A DNA stretch of 10,394 nt, taken from contig DIUL01000232.1 of the NCBI GenBank assembly GCA_002422345.1, forward strand, positions 1 through 10,394, in the 5' to 3' direction. The stretch's first letter is position 1; the number at the start of each line of letters is the position of its first letter. The stretch comes from Acetobacteraceae bacterium UBA6159 (GTDB lineage Bacteria; Pseudomonadota; Alphaproteobacteria; Acetobacterales; Acetobacteraceae). This document shows positions 1 to 6,266 of this stretch, in pieces. The translations under genes and the position numbers were made by a program. Below the pieces are notes generated by a model that worked only from the letters and a program-made list of their open reading frames with translations, did no database searches and was not told the DNA's origin.

Positions 1-164
1 CATAGCGTTGAACAGCCTTGCAGATGATAGCGATCCATCGCCGGCTTGGCGTCAATCACCTGGTCATGAGCACGGAATGGGCAGGCATGCCCGAGAGCCT
101 TGCGATTGAGACGATCGAGATGCTTGCCAAGGAAGTGTTTCCGCGTGTGAGACAAGGCTTGTAG
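1..164 (+). pseudogene. C-terminal remnant of a luciferase-like (LLM) flavin-dependent monooxygenase
   Basis: The frame ending in TAG at 162-164 encodes about 50 residues. It contains GVNHLVM, a W-x-GMP segment (WAGMPES) and a closing ETIEMLAKEVFPRVR helix. This is the usual C-terminal end of LLM-class oxidoreductases, the FMNH2-dependent TIM-barrel enzymes that oxidise substrates with O2. The same frame has a TGA at 9-11, so it cannot extend upstream as it stands. The first five codons of frame 1 read HSVEQ, which fits the SVxEQL segment expected just before QMIAIHRR. A frame change near 15-18 (two extra bases or one missing) would restore a continuous protein. I therefore call it a frameshifted 3' remnant, or a gene cut by the window edge with a sequencing error. 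Family assignment is by recognised motifs only. It converges on the dehydrogenase gene. Confidence 0.55.
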
Positions 165-279
165 GAACACAACGCTCGGCATGGGCCAGCTCGAGGACGG
201 GGCCCATCTGCCGTGTTGGTCCGTGAGTATCGTCACAGCGACCGATCTACGCCATACGTTGACCTATACGCTCCGACGG

Positions 280-314
280 CGGGACACGGCAGACAGTTCG
301 AACTGACTGTCCCG
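280..314. repeat. Inverted repeat enclosing a 12-bp perfect palindrome
   Basis: CGGGACA (280-286) is repeated inverted as TGTCCCG (308-314), and between them lies the self-complementary CAGTTCGAACTG (294-305). The right arm is also the left arm of the next hairpin (308-339), so the two structures cannot form together in one transcript. A nested palindrome of this kind may be a protein-binding site or part of a terminator. Confidence 0.5.
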
Positions 315-339
315 TCTGACAGCCCCTTCAGACGGGGCA
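308..339. terminator. Candidate bidirectional terminator hairpin without T-tract
   Basis: TGTCCCGTCTGA (308-319) pairs with 328-339 over 12 bp with a single G-T wobble. The core CCCGTCTGA/TCAGACGGG is perfect, with an 8-base loop. It sits between convergent genes, where a two-way terminator would be useful. No T-run follows on either strand, so intrinsic termination is unproven. Confidence 0.4.
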
Positions 340-413
340 CGGCGATCTGGAGAACACCCCAAGCGAGCGGCATGTCATCTCATCCGTAAGATAGCCATCA
401 GTTTGATGGATCA

Positions 414-444
414 CCGGTGCATCACCCCGCGGTGACTGCACCGG
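414..444 (-). terminator. Strong hairpin downstream of the dehydrogenase gene, candidate terminator
   Basis: Bases 414-426 pair with 431-444 over 13 bp (CCGGTGCA/TGCACCGG plus TCACC/GGTGA), with one bulged C at 436 and a 4-base loop. It lies 52 bases past the stop codon of the minus-strand dehydrogenase gene, a normal place for a terminator. It lacks a T-tract, so it may instead be an mRNA 3'-end stabilising element. Confidence 0.45.
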
Positions 445-496
445 GGCGCTGCCAGTCACATTCAGTTTCATTGGATCGCATCATCCTGCAGCTGGC

Positions 497-1294
497 CTAG
501 AAGGGCCGGCGGTCGAGTGGCGGATATGGCTGCTCCAACCCGTCCACCGGGATATTCCGCCCGTTGATCCAGTGCGCGCGCGGAGAGGCAGTGAAGACGA
601 TGACATCAGCCACTTCCTCCGCGGAACCCAACCGTCCCATCGGAAATCCATGACGGACGTAGTCATCGTAGTTCGCCGGGCTGGCATTCCGATAGCGGTC
701 CCATCCGTTGCCAGGCACCAGGATGGACCCAGGTGAAACTGTATTGACCCTGATGCCATGTGGGACGAATTCGAGCGCCCAACGCTCTGTGTCGAAGATC
801 AACGCGGCCTTTGCAGCACCATACTGCCCGGACATGGCGAGTTGTGGGGACCAACCTGAAATCGACGCCACGTTAATCACGGAGGCACCCGGGCGATCCT
901 TCATGTGCGGCAAAGCGAGGCGCATCATCCGGACGGTCTGGATCAGGTTTATTTCCAACACCTTACGCCAGTCATCATCGGTACTGTCGGCAATCCGAGG
1001 ACCACCGCCGCCCCCACCGACATTGTTCACAAGGATATCAACGCCGCCGAACGCCGCGACCGCGGCGCTTACCACCGATGCCGCTTCCTCGGGAACCGAG
1101 ACGTCGGCGACCTGCGTGGTGACAACTGCCCCACTAGCAAGCAATACAGCCTCGGCCTCGGCAAGCGCGGAGGCGGAGCGTCCAGACAGTACCAGCCGAC
1201 ACCCTTCCGCCGCGAACGCCTTGGCCGTGGCCAAGCCGATGCCCCGACTGGAACCGGTGATCAGTGCGACTTTATCCGAAAGATGCAGGTCCAT
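497..1294 (-). CDS. SDR family NAD(P)-dependent oxidoreductase
   Basis: This is a complete 265-residue classical short-chain dehydrogenase/reductase, a cytosolic Rossmann-fold enzyme that interconverts a hydroxyl and a carbonyl group using NAD(P)(H). Visible motifs are the cofactor loop TGSSRGIG (13-20), D64-V65 for the adenine ring, NNVGG (90-94) followed by a run of glycines (93-98), N116, catalytic S144, Y158 and K162 (YGAAK), and SPG (187-189). All four tetrad residues are present. Arg39 at the end of beta-2 (GRS) hints at NADPH preference, which is an inference. The start is supported by GGAGG (1302-1306) seven bases before ATG. The substrate cannot be told from sequence. The gene stands alone on its strand after the small ORF at 1397-1570, and converges on the monooxygenase remnant. 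Confidence 0.93.
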   Translation of the reverse strand: MDLHLSDKVALITGSSRGIGLATAKAFAAEGCRLVLSGRSASALAEAEAVLLASGAVVTTQVADVSVPEEAASVVSAAVAAFGGVDILVNNVGGGGGGPRIADSTDDDWRKVLEINLIQTVRMMRLALPHMKDRPGASVINVASISGWSPQLAMSGQYGAAKAALIFDTERWALEFVPHGIRVNTVSPGSILVPGNGWDRYRNASPANYDDYVRHGFPMGRLGSAEEVADVIVFTASPRAHWINGRNIPVDGLEQPYPPLDRRPF

Positions 1295-1396
1295 GCGGGA
1301 GCCTCCGTTGCGTGCGGTTCACTCCACCGCAACGAAGGTGTAACCATATTAACCGCATTCGGCAATGCCTGACCAGTCACAGTCGACGCGGCGCCG

Positions 1397-1570
1397 TTAC
1401 AGCGAGTGGTCGCTGTATTCCGGCGTCTCAATCTGGCTCGCCCACCATTCCTCGTGTTCCTGCGTCCCGTCCGCGTGCGGATTCTGTCCGGCAGCGCCCG
1501 ATGTGTCCCATGCCGCCGCTTCCCGCATGTTGGAGAGGTATCCTCCCCATCCGCTGTAATCGGTTGTCAT
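1397..1570 (-). CDS. Small hypothetical protein, 57 residues, highly acidic and tryptophan-rich
   Basis: ATG at 1568-1570 opens a 57-codon frame ending in TAA at 1397-1399. The ribosome binding site AAGAGGTGA lies three bases upstream and matches the anti-Shine-Dalgarno very well. The protein has ten Asp/Glu residues, one Arg and no Lys or Cys. It has four Trp (W8, W21, W42, W43) in a GWGGY segment, an AAAWD segment and an EEWW segment. There is no signal peptide or membrane segment, so it is probably a soluble cytosolic protein. I do not recognise the family. A competing minus-strand frame (1428-1613) has no ribosome binding site and looks less protein-like. It lies 102 bases upstream of the dehydrogenase start on the same strand and could be co-transcribed with it. 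Confidence 0.6.
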   Translation of the reverse strand: MTTDYSGWGGYLSNMREAAAWDTSGAAGQNPHADGTQEHEEWWASQIETPEYSDHSL

Positions 1571-1632
1571 TGCTCACCTCTTGGCTGTCAGGCTGCAGGG
1601 CCGGCTGGGCCACGGAGCCAAATTGTGATTTT

Positions 1633-1661
1633 TCATGATTGGATCATGGCGAAATCATGGC
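1633..1661. promoter_or_regulatory. Three TCATG boxes at 11-base spacing, candidate operator
   Basis: TCATG begins at 1633, 1644 and 1655, exactly one helical turn apart. The last two are longer identical boxes (ATCATGGC at 1643-1650 and 1654-1661). The first two also form a short inverted repeat (CATGAT 1634-1639 with ATCATG 1643-1648). The array lies 63-91 bases upstream of the small ORF start and just downstream, on the minus strand, of a TATATG hexamer (1665-1670) that could serve as a weak -10 box. Repeated sites on one face of the helix suggest binding of a regulator. The operator role is an inference. Confidence 0.35.
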
Positions 1662-1717
1662 CAGCATATAGTGACCCAACATCCGAATACCAGTTGCAAT
1701 CGACTCCTATCCGATAA

Positions 1718-2311
1718 TCAATGTACGGCAGTGCCACGAGACACGGCCGCCGCAACATGACCGGCCAGCTTTTCAATTGCTTCCGCCATCGCGGCCACGA
1801 TCGCTGCGTCACTCAGGCCGCCCACGGCATGAGTGGTCACCGAACCACGCTCGATGATCGCGGGCGCGCGCCTGTCTGGTCCCTCGATCGTCCAGCGGGC
1901 GATCAGAACACTGCGCCCGTCGGGGAAAATGTCGAAGGACTCGATGTCTACCAGAACCAGCCGAACCGGCTGGCGTTGCACAGGTGTCGTGACGACCGTC
2001 ATACCAGGAAGGCGCGTCATCAGTGCGCCGGCCAAGGCATGGGTTACACCGATCGACAGGCGCTCTCCCCACCGCGCCGTGGAGCTTACGGTCAACTCAT
2101 TGAGGCCGTTACGAATCAAGATTTCGGAGGTGTCGAGGTAATCGGGCAGCGACACAGGCTTCAGTTCCACAATTGGCCGACCCGATTCGGGCACTACACC
2201 CTCGGTAACGGTGGCGGGGGCGCTGAGAACAAAGGTCCGAGGCGCGGGACCGGTACTGCATCCCACCAGCAGAACCAGGCTCGCTGTCAAAAGGATTGAT
2301 CGCATGTTCAT
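1718..2311 (-). CDS. ABC-type transport auxiliary lipoprotein (PqiC-like)
   Basis: This 197-residue lipoprotein is the last gene of the MCE transport operon. It starts with a short charged region, a hydrophobic stretch and a lipobox LVGC (15-18). Lipidation is expected at Cys18, and Ser19 at the +2 position predicts outer-membrane sorting. The mature part (RTFVLSAP early on, then LPDYLDTSEILIR and ARWGERLS) matches the family of PqiC-type auxiliary lipoproteins. In E. coli these connect an MCE channel to the outer membrane. The ATG overlaps the TGA of the MCE gene as ATGA (2308-2311), and GGGGAGG (2320-2326) lies eight bases before it, so translation is probably coupled. A second ATG six bases later is possible but less well spaced. 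No hairpin with a T-run was found after the stop codon. Confidence 0.85.
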   Translation of the reverse strand: MNMRSILLTASLVLLVGCSTGPAPRTFVLSAPATVTEGVVPESGRPIVELKPVSLPDYLDTSEILIRNGLNELTVSSTARWGERLSIGVTHALAGALMTRLPGMTVVTTPVQRQPVRLVLVDIESFDIFPDGRSVLIARWTIEGPDRRAPAIIERGSVTTHAVGGLSDAAIVAAMAEAIEKLAGHVAAAVSRGTAVH

Positions 2312-3282
2312 CGGGCAGGCCTCCCCAACAGGGCTCCCCCAGGATTTCGTTCCAGCTCACGCGTGAAATTCCGCAGCGAACTTGCGCTTGCTGCCAGGTC
2401 TCGGAGCGTGGCCTCCACGTCGCCTCGCGCTGGCGTATTGGGTCCTGTCAAATCATGCAACGAAGCAATCACCCTCTCAGCCTGCGACACCGCTCGGCCT
2501 GCCGTTGCCAACAACCGATCGGCATCTTTTCCAATGACAGCAATCTGCGCATGCGTAGCGTTGGCGAGACGATCAATGTTCGCCAAGGTGTGGCTGGCGT
2601 CGATCTGCAATTGCCGTACGGCCGCGGTCGTAGCCTCCAGCGTCTCACGGGCGGCGTCCGAGGTCTGCTGGATGCTGCTGGCAACAGGCCCGATCCGGCC
2701 TGTCAGTTCGCCGACGACGCGCTCGATCCCGATCAACGCGACACGGGCCTTGTCGGTCAGATCCGGCAGATCTAGGTCCGTGATCTGGTTCTTCATGCGT
2801 TGAAAGTCTGATGGGATCGACGGAATCTCCGGCACACCATCATCACTGCCAATCACCGTCGCCGGCGTGTCTGGATGAAAGTCCAGATCAACGTTCAACT
2901 GTCCAGTCACTAGGCTTTGGGTCACGAGTTGCGCCCGCAACCCTGCCTTGACCGCGAGCTGAAAGTCGTCGGGGCCAGCGCCAAGCGAACCAGTGGTCCA
3001 GGAGACTTGTCCTGGCTCGATTTCCAGGTAGACGGGGATCGTTGGTACCAGATTTGGCAATTTGATGTAAACTTTCATACTTCTCACGGTCCCAACCTTG
3101 ACGCCACGCAAGGTCACGGGCGCGCCGGCCGTCAGACCGGCGACGGAGTCCTGAAAATGCACGAGCACGCGCAGATTGTTCGTGAACAGCCGAGTTCCAC
3201 CAAACAACAGAATGGCAACGACCGCGATACCGGCCGCGCCAAGGACGAACGCTCCGACGGCCGCGGATTTACCCAGCGCCAT
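2308..3282 (-). CDS. MlaD family protein (MCE domain, membrane-anchored)
   Basis: This is the substrate-conducting MCE subunit of the transporter. I place the start at the ATG at 3280-3282, giving 324 residues, because GGAGGG (3288-3293) is five bases upstream and the N-terminus then has the usual short lead before the membrane helix. An ATG at 3312 would add ten residues but lacks a good site. The layout is one transmembrane helix (about 7-27), an MCE domain (about 37-137) with the hallmark SVAGLTAGAPVTLRGVKVG (46-64), a proline-rich linker (EIPSIPS), and a long alanine-rich helical or coiled-coil region (about 160-315). The protein is much longer than E. coli MlaD (183 residues). The C-terminal helices probably extend a hexameric tube into the periplasm, as known for longer MCE proteins. 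It overlaps the ATPase gene by 14 bases and the lipoprotein gene by four. Confidence 0.9.
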   Translation of the reverse strand: MALGKSAAVGAFVLGAAGIAVVAILLFGGTRLFTNNLRVLVHFQDSVAGLTAGAPVTLRGVKVGTVRSMKVYIKLPNLVPTIPVYLEIEPGQVSWTTGSLGAGPDDFQLAVKAGLRAQLVTQSLVTGQLNVDLDFHPDTPATVIGSDDGVPEIPSIPSDFQRMKNQITDLDLPDLTDKARVALIGIERVVGELTGRIGPVASSIQQTSDAARETLEATTAAVRQLQIDASHTLANIDRLANATHAQIAVIGKDADRLLATAGRAVSQAERVIASLHDLTGPNTPARGDVEATLRDLAASASSLRNFTRELERNPGGALLGRPAR

Positions 3283-4075
3283 GGGAACCCTCCGCCGGTT
3301 GAACCTGTTCATCCGGCGGCCGCTGTCGGGTCATGAAAGCGTGCACGGTCGGATGCTTACAACTGTCACGCAGCACCTTAGGCGCGCCGTGTGCGATCGC
3401 GGTGCCGGAGTCCGCATCCAGGAAAATACCATCATCACAGATCGACATCAGGCTAGGCAGCTCATGGCTGACCATCACGACGGTCATGCCAAACCCGTCA
3501 CGAAGCTCCAGGATCAGGTCATCAAGCCGCCGAGCGGATATCGGGTCGAGGCCGGCGGATGGCTCATCCAGAAAGAGGATGTCCGGATCGAGCGATAGGG
3601 CGCGCGCGATGCCGACCCTCTTGCGCATACCGCCGCTGAGTGCCGCCGGCATGACCGAGGTCGCCGTATCCAACCCAACCAAAGATAGTTTCAACTGCGC
3701 GAGCGCCCGGATCGACGCATCATCCAGAGAGGTGAACATTCGCAGCGGTAGCGCGACATTCTCCTCGGCTGTCATGGAGCTCCAGATCGCGCCACTTTGG
3801 AACACAACCCCGAAGCGCCGCCCGATTTCCGTGCGCCGCTCCTCGGTTGCCGCCCAGTAGTCGATGTCGCCCACATGGATCGTGCCCGCGCTGGGGCGCA
3901 GCAGGCCGATCAATGCTTTCATCAGCGTGCTTTTTCCGCAGCCACTGCCGCCCATGATCGCAAAGATCGACTGCCCGGACACGGTGAACGACACATCGTG
4001 CTGCACGACCTTCGCGCCATAGCCGAATGTGAGGCCCTCTACGCGCAGTTTGGGTTCAGTGCTGTCGATGTCCAT
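3269..4075 (-). CDS. ABC transporter ATP-binding protein, MlaF-like
   Basis: This 268-residue ATPase drives the MCE lipid transporter from the cytoplasmic face of the inner membrane. With the start at the ATG at 4073-4075, all nucleotide-binding motifs are present. They are Walker A GGSGCGKST (42-50), Q-loop Gln93 (VFQSGAIW), signature LSGGM (146-150), Walker B ILFLDE (166-171) with catalytic Glu171, a DEPSAGLDP D-loop region typical of MlaF, and switch His204 (VSHEL). An upstream TTG at 4111 would add 12 residues and overlap the permease gene. The ATG lies four bases after the permease stop, with GAGGT close in front of it, so I prefer it. The C-terminus carries a short polar tail after the usual end of the domain, and the stop overlaps the MCE gene by 14 bases. 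Confidence 0.93.
   Translation of the reverse strand: MDIDSTEPKLRVEGLTFGYGAKVVQHDVSFTVSGQSIFAIMGGSGCGKSTLMKALIGLLRPSAGTIHVGDIDYWAATEERRTEIGRRFGVVFQSGAIWSSMTAEENVALPLRMFTSLDDASIRALAQLKLSLVGLDTATSVMPAALSGGMRKRVGIARALSLDPDILFLDEPSAGLDPISARRLDDLILELRDGFGMTVVMVSHELPSLMSICDDGIFLDADSGTAIAHGAPKVLRDSCKHPTVHAFMTRQRPPDEQVQPAEGSHGAG
3288..3293 (-). promoter_or_regulatory. Ribosome binding site deciding the MCE protein start
   Basis: GGAGGG on the minus strand, five bases before the ATG at 3282 and inside the 3' end of the ATPase gene. It favours the 3282 start over the ATG at 3312, which is preceded only by a GC-rich stretch without a purine-rich site. Confidence 0.7.
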
Positions 4076-4079
4076 GACC

Positions 4080-5228
4080 TCAAAAGTCCAATGTGTTGGC
4101 ACAGACGGCAAAGATCGCGTCCAACGCTATCACCCCCACGATCCCGATCACCACCGCCGTCGTCGCCGCCCGTCCCACATCCGCGGCGCTGCGGCCGGCG
4201 TTCAGGCCGGCTCGGCAGCCAGCGATCGCGATCAGGGTTCCGAACGCGATACTCTTTACCAGTCCGAACAGGATCTGACTGCCGGCGACGGACGCCCTCG
4301 TCTGTTCGAGGAATGCTTCCGGTGAAATGTTCAACATCGACACCGCCACGGTAAAGCCACCGAAGATGCCAACCGCGCTGCCATACAGGAACAACAGGGG
4401 CATCATGCACGTCAACGCAATGACGCGGGGCAGGATCAGATAGTCATAGACCGGAACACCGATTGCGCGCAGCGCGTCGATCTCCTCGTTGCCCTGCATG
4501 GTGGCAATGTGCGCGGCATAGGCACCGCCGGTCCGGCCCGACATGACGATCGCGGTCATCAGCGCGGCCATCTCCCGCACCATCGCGATACCAACCAGGT
4601 TGGCGATGTAGATGTCCGCTCCGAACTTCCGCAACTGCACCGCGCCGACAAAGGCCAGGATGCCACCGACCAGGACGTTCACAATCGTTACGATCGGCAA
4701 GGCACCAATGCCCGCGTCATACATGCAGGACAGCAAATCCGCCCCGCGCATCCTGACCTTGCCACGCAACGCCGCGCCGGAGCGCAGGACCGTCTCCCCG
4801 ACCAGCGTCATGACATCCAGACCACTGGCCCAAAGCCGGATCAGCGGCCGCCCGACACGGGCGAGCAGGTTCGCGCGCACCACGATGGGATCTGCCGAGA
4901 CGGGTTCCCCGGTCAGCGCCAGCAGGCGACGCGCGGCGGGCGGAAGGCCGGCTTCGTCAAGTGTCTGGCCTTCCCCCTTGAAGGCCTGGCGAAGTGCGAG
5001 GACAAAAACAAGGATGGCGCTGTCCCACTGCTTCAACGCCGTGGTATCGAAGGCAATGGTCTTGATTGTCGCGCCATCCGAACGGATGGCTTCCACGATC
5101 CGGTCGACGGCGCCAAGTTCGGCGCCCGTGTCGAGGCGGGCGATCCAATCACCTGTCAGGTGGATAATCAGGCTCACGGCGTCGATCCGGGCCGTCCACC
5201 CGCGCCCGGTTAACGGTTCCGCTGTCAT
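4080..5228 (-). CDS. MlaE family ABC transporter permease with N-terminal STAS domain
   Basis: This 382-residue inner-membrane permease is the first gene of the MCE operon. Residues about 12-110 form an STAS-like domain (MlaB-like), so the separate MlaB subunit known from E. coli is fused here to the permease. From about 120 on it is an MlaE permease with an amphipathic lead-in, about five to six membrane segments (roughly 175-200, 208-230, 265-300, 320-345 and 358-378) and the family signature GRTGGAYAAHIATM with EEIDALRAIG (231-257). That signature is the cytoplasmic coupling region contacting the ATPase. The ATG at 5226-5228 is chosen over a TTG six bases upstream. The ribosome binding site is weak in either case. 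The gene is followed after four bases by the ATPase gene. Confidence 0.92.
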   Translation of the reverse strand: MTAEPLTGRGWTARIDAVSLIIHLTGDWIARLDTGAELGAVDRIVEAIRSDGATIKTIAFDTTALKQWDSAILVFVLALRQAFKGEGQTLDEAGLPPAARRLLALTGEPVSADPIVVRANLLARVGRPLIRLWASGLDVMTLVGETVLRSGAALRGKVRMRGADLLSCMYDAGIGALPIVTIVNVLVGGILAFVGAVQLRKFGADIYIANLVGIAMVREMAALMTAIVMSGRTGGAYAAHIATMQGNEEIDALRAIGVPVYDYLILPRVIALTCMMPLLFLYGSAVGIFGGFTVAVSMLNISPEAFLEQTRASVAGSQILFGLVKSIAFGTLIAIAGCRAGLNAGRSAADVGRAATTAVVIGIVGVIALDAIFAVCANTLDF

Positions 5229-5298
5229 CGCCAAGCCGAATTTCCGAGCCAGTGGATGGCCATCCAGGGAGATTTCAGCGTCCGCCCATCCTCTCTAC

Positions 5299-5329
5299 TG
5301 GTGAGGCTACCCTTGAGGCAGCCTCACCA
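5299..5329. repeat. 10-bp perfect inverted repeat upstream of the MCE operon
   Basis: TGGTGAGGCT (5299-5308) is repeated inverted as AGCCTCACCA (5320-5329), with 11 bases between. A further TGAGGC half-site lies in the spacer at 5314-5319. The repeat is 71-101 bases before the permease start codon, in the likely promoter or leader of the operon. It could be a repressor site or a leader hairpin. I found no strong -35/-10 pair on the minus strand nearby; TTGATC (5355-5360) with TAAGCC (5332-5337) is spaced by 17 but is a poor match. Confidence 0.45.
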
Positions 5330-5720
5330 TAGGCTTACCCACATTTAGGGCCGCGATCAATGATATAGCCCCGCGGGCGGTGCGCGCCAGCCTCGGAAAC
5401 CACACAGAGCCGAACAGGGTGCCACCTGTTTCGTCGGCCCGGGCGACGCCGCCTGGAACCCAGAATCCGGCATTGAATGTCTCACCCTCCCAAGGAAATC
5501 GCGATGCGGGGCGCGCACCGCCCGAGGGAACCCCGCGATGCCGCCCGCAAGACGCCCCCTCAAAGATCGCGTAATCTCAGTGGATTGAAGCGGGGACACT
5601 TGCCCGCTATCCGCCATGGGGGCTCCCCAAACCATCCACCATGACGGACATGGCCTTTTCGCCGAACGCGAACCGTGGTCTGCTCAGGGGTGGAGGCTGC
5701 GGCCTCGTGTGACTTTGTTA

Positions 5721-5725
5721 GGAGG
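5721..5725 (+). promoter_or_regulatory. Ribosome binding site deciding the VOC protein start
   Basis: GGAGG seven bases before the ATG at 5733. It selects this start over an in-frame ATG at 5616, which would add a 39-residue arginine- and histidine-rich leader unrelated to the VOC fold. Confidence 0.8.
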
Positions 5726-5732
5726 AAGCGGA

Positions 5733-6119
5733 ATGTTCAGCCATGTGATGGTCGGCAGCAACGACATCGCCCGATCAAAAAAATTCTACGACGCCCTGTT
5801 CGGCGCGCTCGGCGGCAAGCCCGGGTCGCAGGACGCCAAGGGCCGGCTGATCTACGTCTACAACGGCGGCCTGTTCCTGGTCAGCCCGCCCATCGATGGC
5901 AAGCCGGCGACCCATGCCAATGGCGGCACGATCGGCATCACGATGGCCAACCCCGCCCAGGCCGACGCCTGGCACAAGGCCGGCGTTGAGAATGGCGGCA
6001 CCGCGATCGAAGACCCGCCGGGCGTTCGCCAGGGCGGCGCCGGTGCGATGTACCTCGCCTATCTCCGCGATCCCGATGGCAACAAGCTGTGCGGGCTTCA
6101 CCGCATCCCGGCCGCCTGA
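5733..6119 (+). CDS. VOC family protein (glyoxalase/bleomycin-resistance fold)
   Basis: A 128-residue single-module protein of the vicinal oxygen chelate superfamily. The N-terminus FSHVMVGSNDIARSKKFYD carries the first beta strand with His4 and the helix that follows. The C-terminal half has GGTIGITMAN, the helix ADAWHKAGVENGG and the closing strand LRDPDGNKLCGL. VOC modules pair two such half-units and usually bind a divalent metal with His/Glu ligands. Here only His4 is in the usual place. The His commonly found in the GTH strand is Ile, and the final Glu after DGNK is Cys. Metal binding is therefore doubtful and no reaction can be assigned. The gene has a strong ribosome binding site (5721-5725) and its own intrinsic terminator, so it is probably transcribed alone. 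Confidence 0.88.
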   Translation: MFSHVMVGSNDIARSKKFYDALFGALGGKPGSQDAKGRLIYVYNGGLFLVSPPIDGKPATHANGGTIGITMANPAQADAWHKAGVENGGTAIEDPPGVRQGGAGAMYLAYLRDPDGNKLCGLHRIPAA

Positions 6120-6140
6120 CGGGTTCGGCTCTCTACCCGG

Positions 6141-6168
6141 AAGGGCCGCCTGCAAGGGCGGCCCTTTT
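6141..6168 (+). terminator. Intrinsic terminator after the VOC gene
   Basis: AAGGGCCGCC (6141-6150) pairs perfectly over 10 bp with GGCGGCCCTT (6157-6166) around a six-base loop and runs into TTTT (6165-6168). It begins 21 bases after the VOC stop codon. The T-run is short, but the stem is strong and complete. Confidence 0.88.
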
Positions 6169-6266
6169 CCGTTGGGGCCACCCCATCCCGCGCGCCACAC
6201 TTTCCCTTGCGACGATCGCACCACCTGCCTAGGCTCAGACAAACCTCTGCAACGGGAGAGTCCAAG

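Larger units (their letters stand above)
165..496. other. 332-base intergenic region between convergent genes, rich in inverted repeats
   Basis: No convincing ORF or RNA gene is seen here. The region holds a 7-bp inverted repeat (181-187 with 201-207), the overlapping hairpins at 280-339, a small 6-bp hairpin (395-400 with 404-409) and the strong hairpin at 414-444. It separates the 3' ends of two convergent genes, so transcription termination from both sides is the simplest role. None of the hairpins is followed by a T-run on either strand. Confidence 0.6.
5229..5732. other. 504-base divergent intergenic region
   Basis: This region separates the minus-strand MCE operon from the plus-strand VOC gene, so it should hold both promoters. 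Apart from the inverted repeat at 5299-5329 it contains only small GC-rich hairpins. These include CCCGCGGG near 5372, AGCGGG/CCCGCT near 5589-5608, TGGGG/CCCCA at 5617-5629 and GAGGC/GCCTC near 5693-5706 in the VOC leader. Open frames here (for example 5357-5635 minus and 5380-5574 plus) are rich in Pro, Arg and Ala, lack ribosome binding sites and resemble no known protein. I see no RNA gene. Confidence 0.5.

Noticed and set aside
93..94. Possible tRNA, rRNA or CRISPR elements anywhere in the window
   Set aside because: Intergenic stretches were read for cloverleaf arms and regularly spaced direct repeats. Only the inverted repeats and the 11-base TCATG array were found, neither of which fits these element types.
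708..1343. 211-codon plus-strand frame antisense to the dehydrogenase
   Set aside because: The dehydrogenase has all catalytic motifs on the other strand. This frame is Ser/Thr/Ala/Pro-rich without motifs or a ribosome binding site.
1428..1613. 61-codon minus-strand frame overlapping the small acidic ORF
   Set aside because: No ribosome binding site in front of 1613 and less protein-like composition than the overlapping 57-codon frame.
3283..3312. Longer N-terminus for the MCE protein (ATG at 3312)
   Set aside because: It lacks a ribosome binding site and adds an Arg-rich lead and more overlap with the ATPase gene. The ATG at 3282 has GGAGGG at good spacing.
5357..5635. 92-codon minus-strand frame in the divergent intergenic region
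   Set aside because: No ribosome binding site, Pro/Arg/Ala-rich, no motif; it would lie across the likely promoters of both flanking transcription units.
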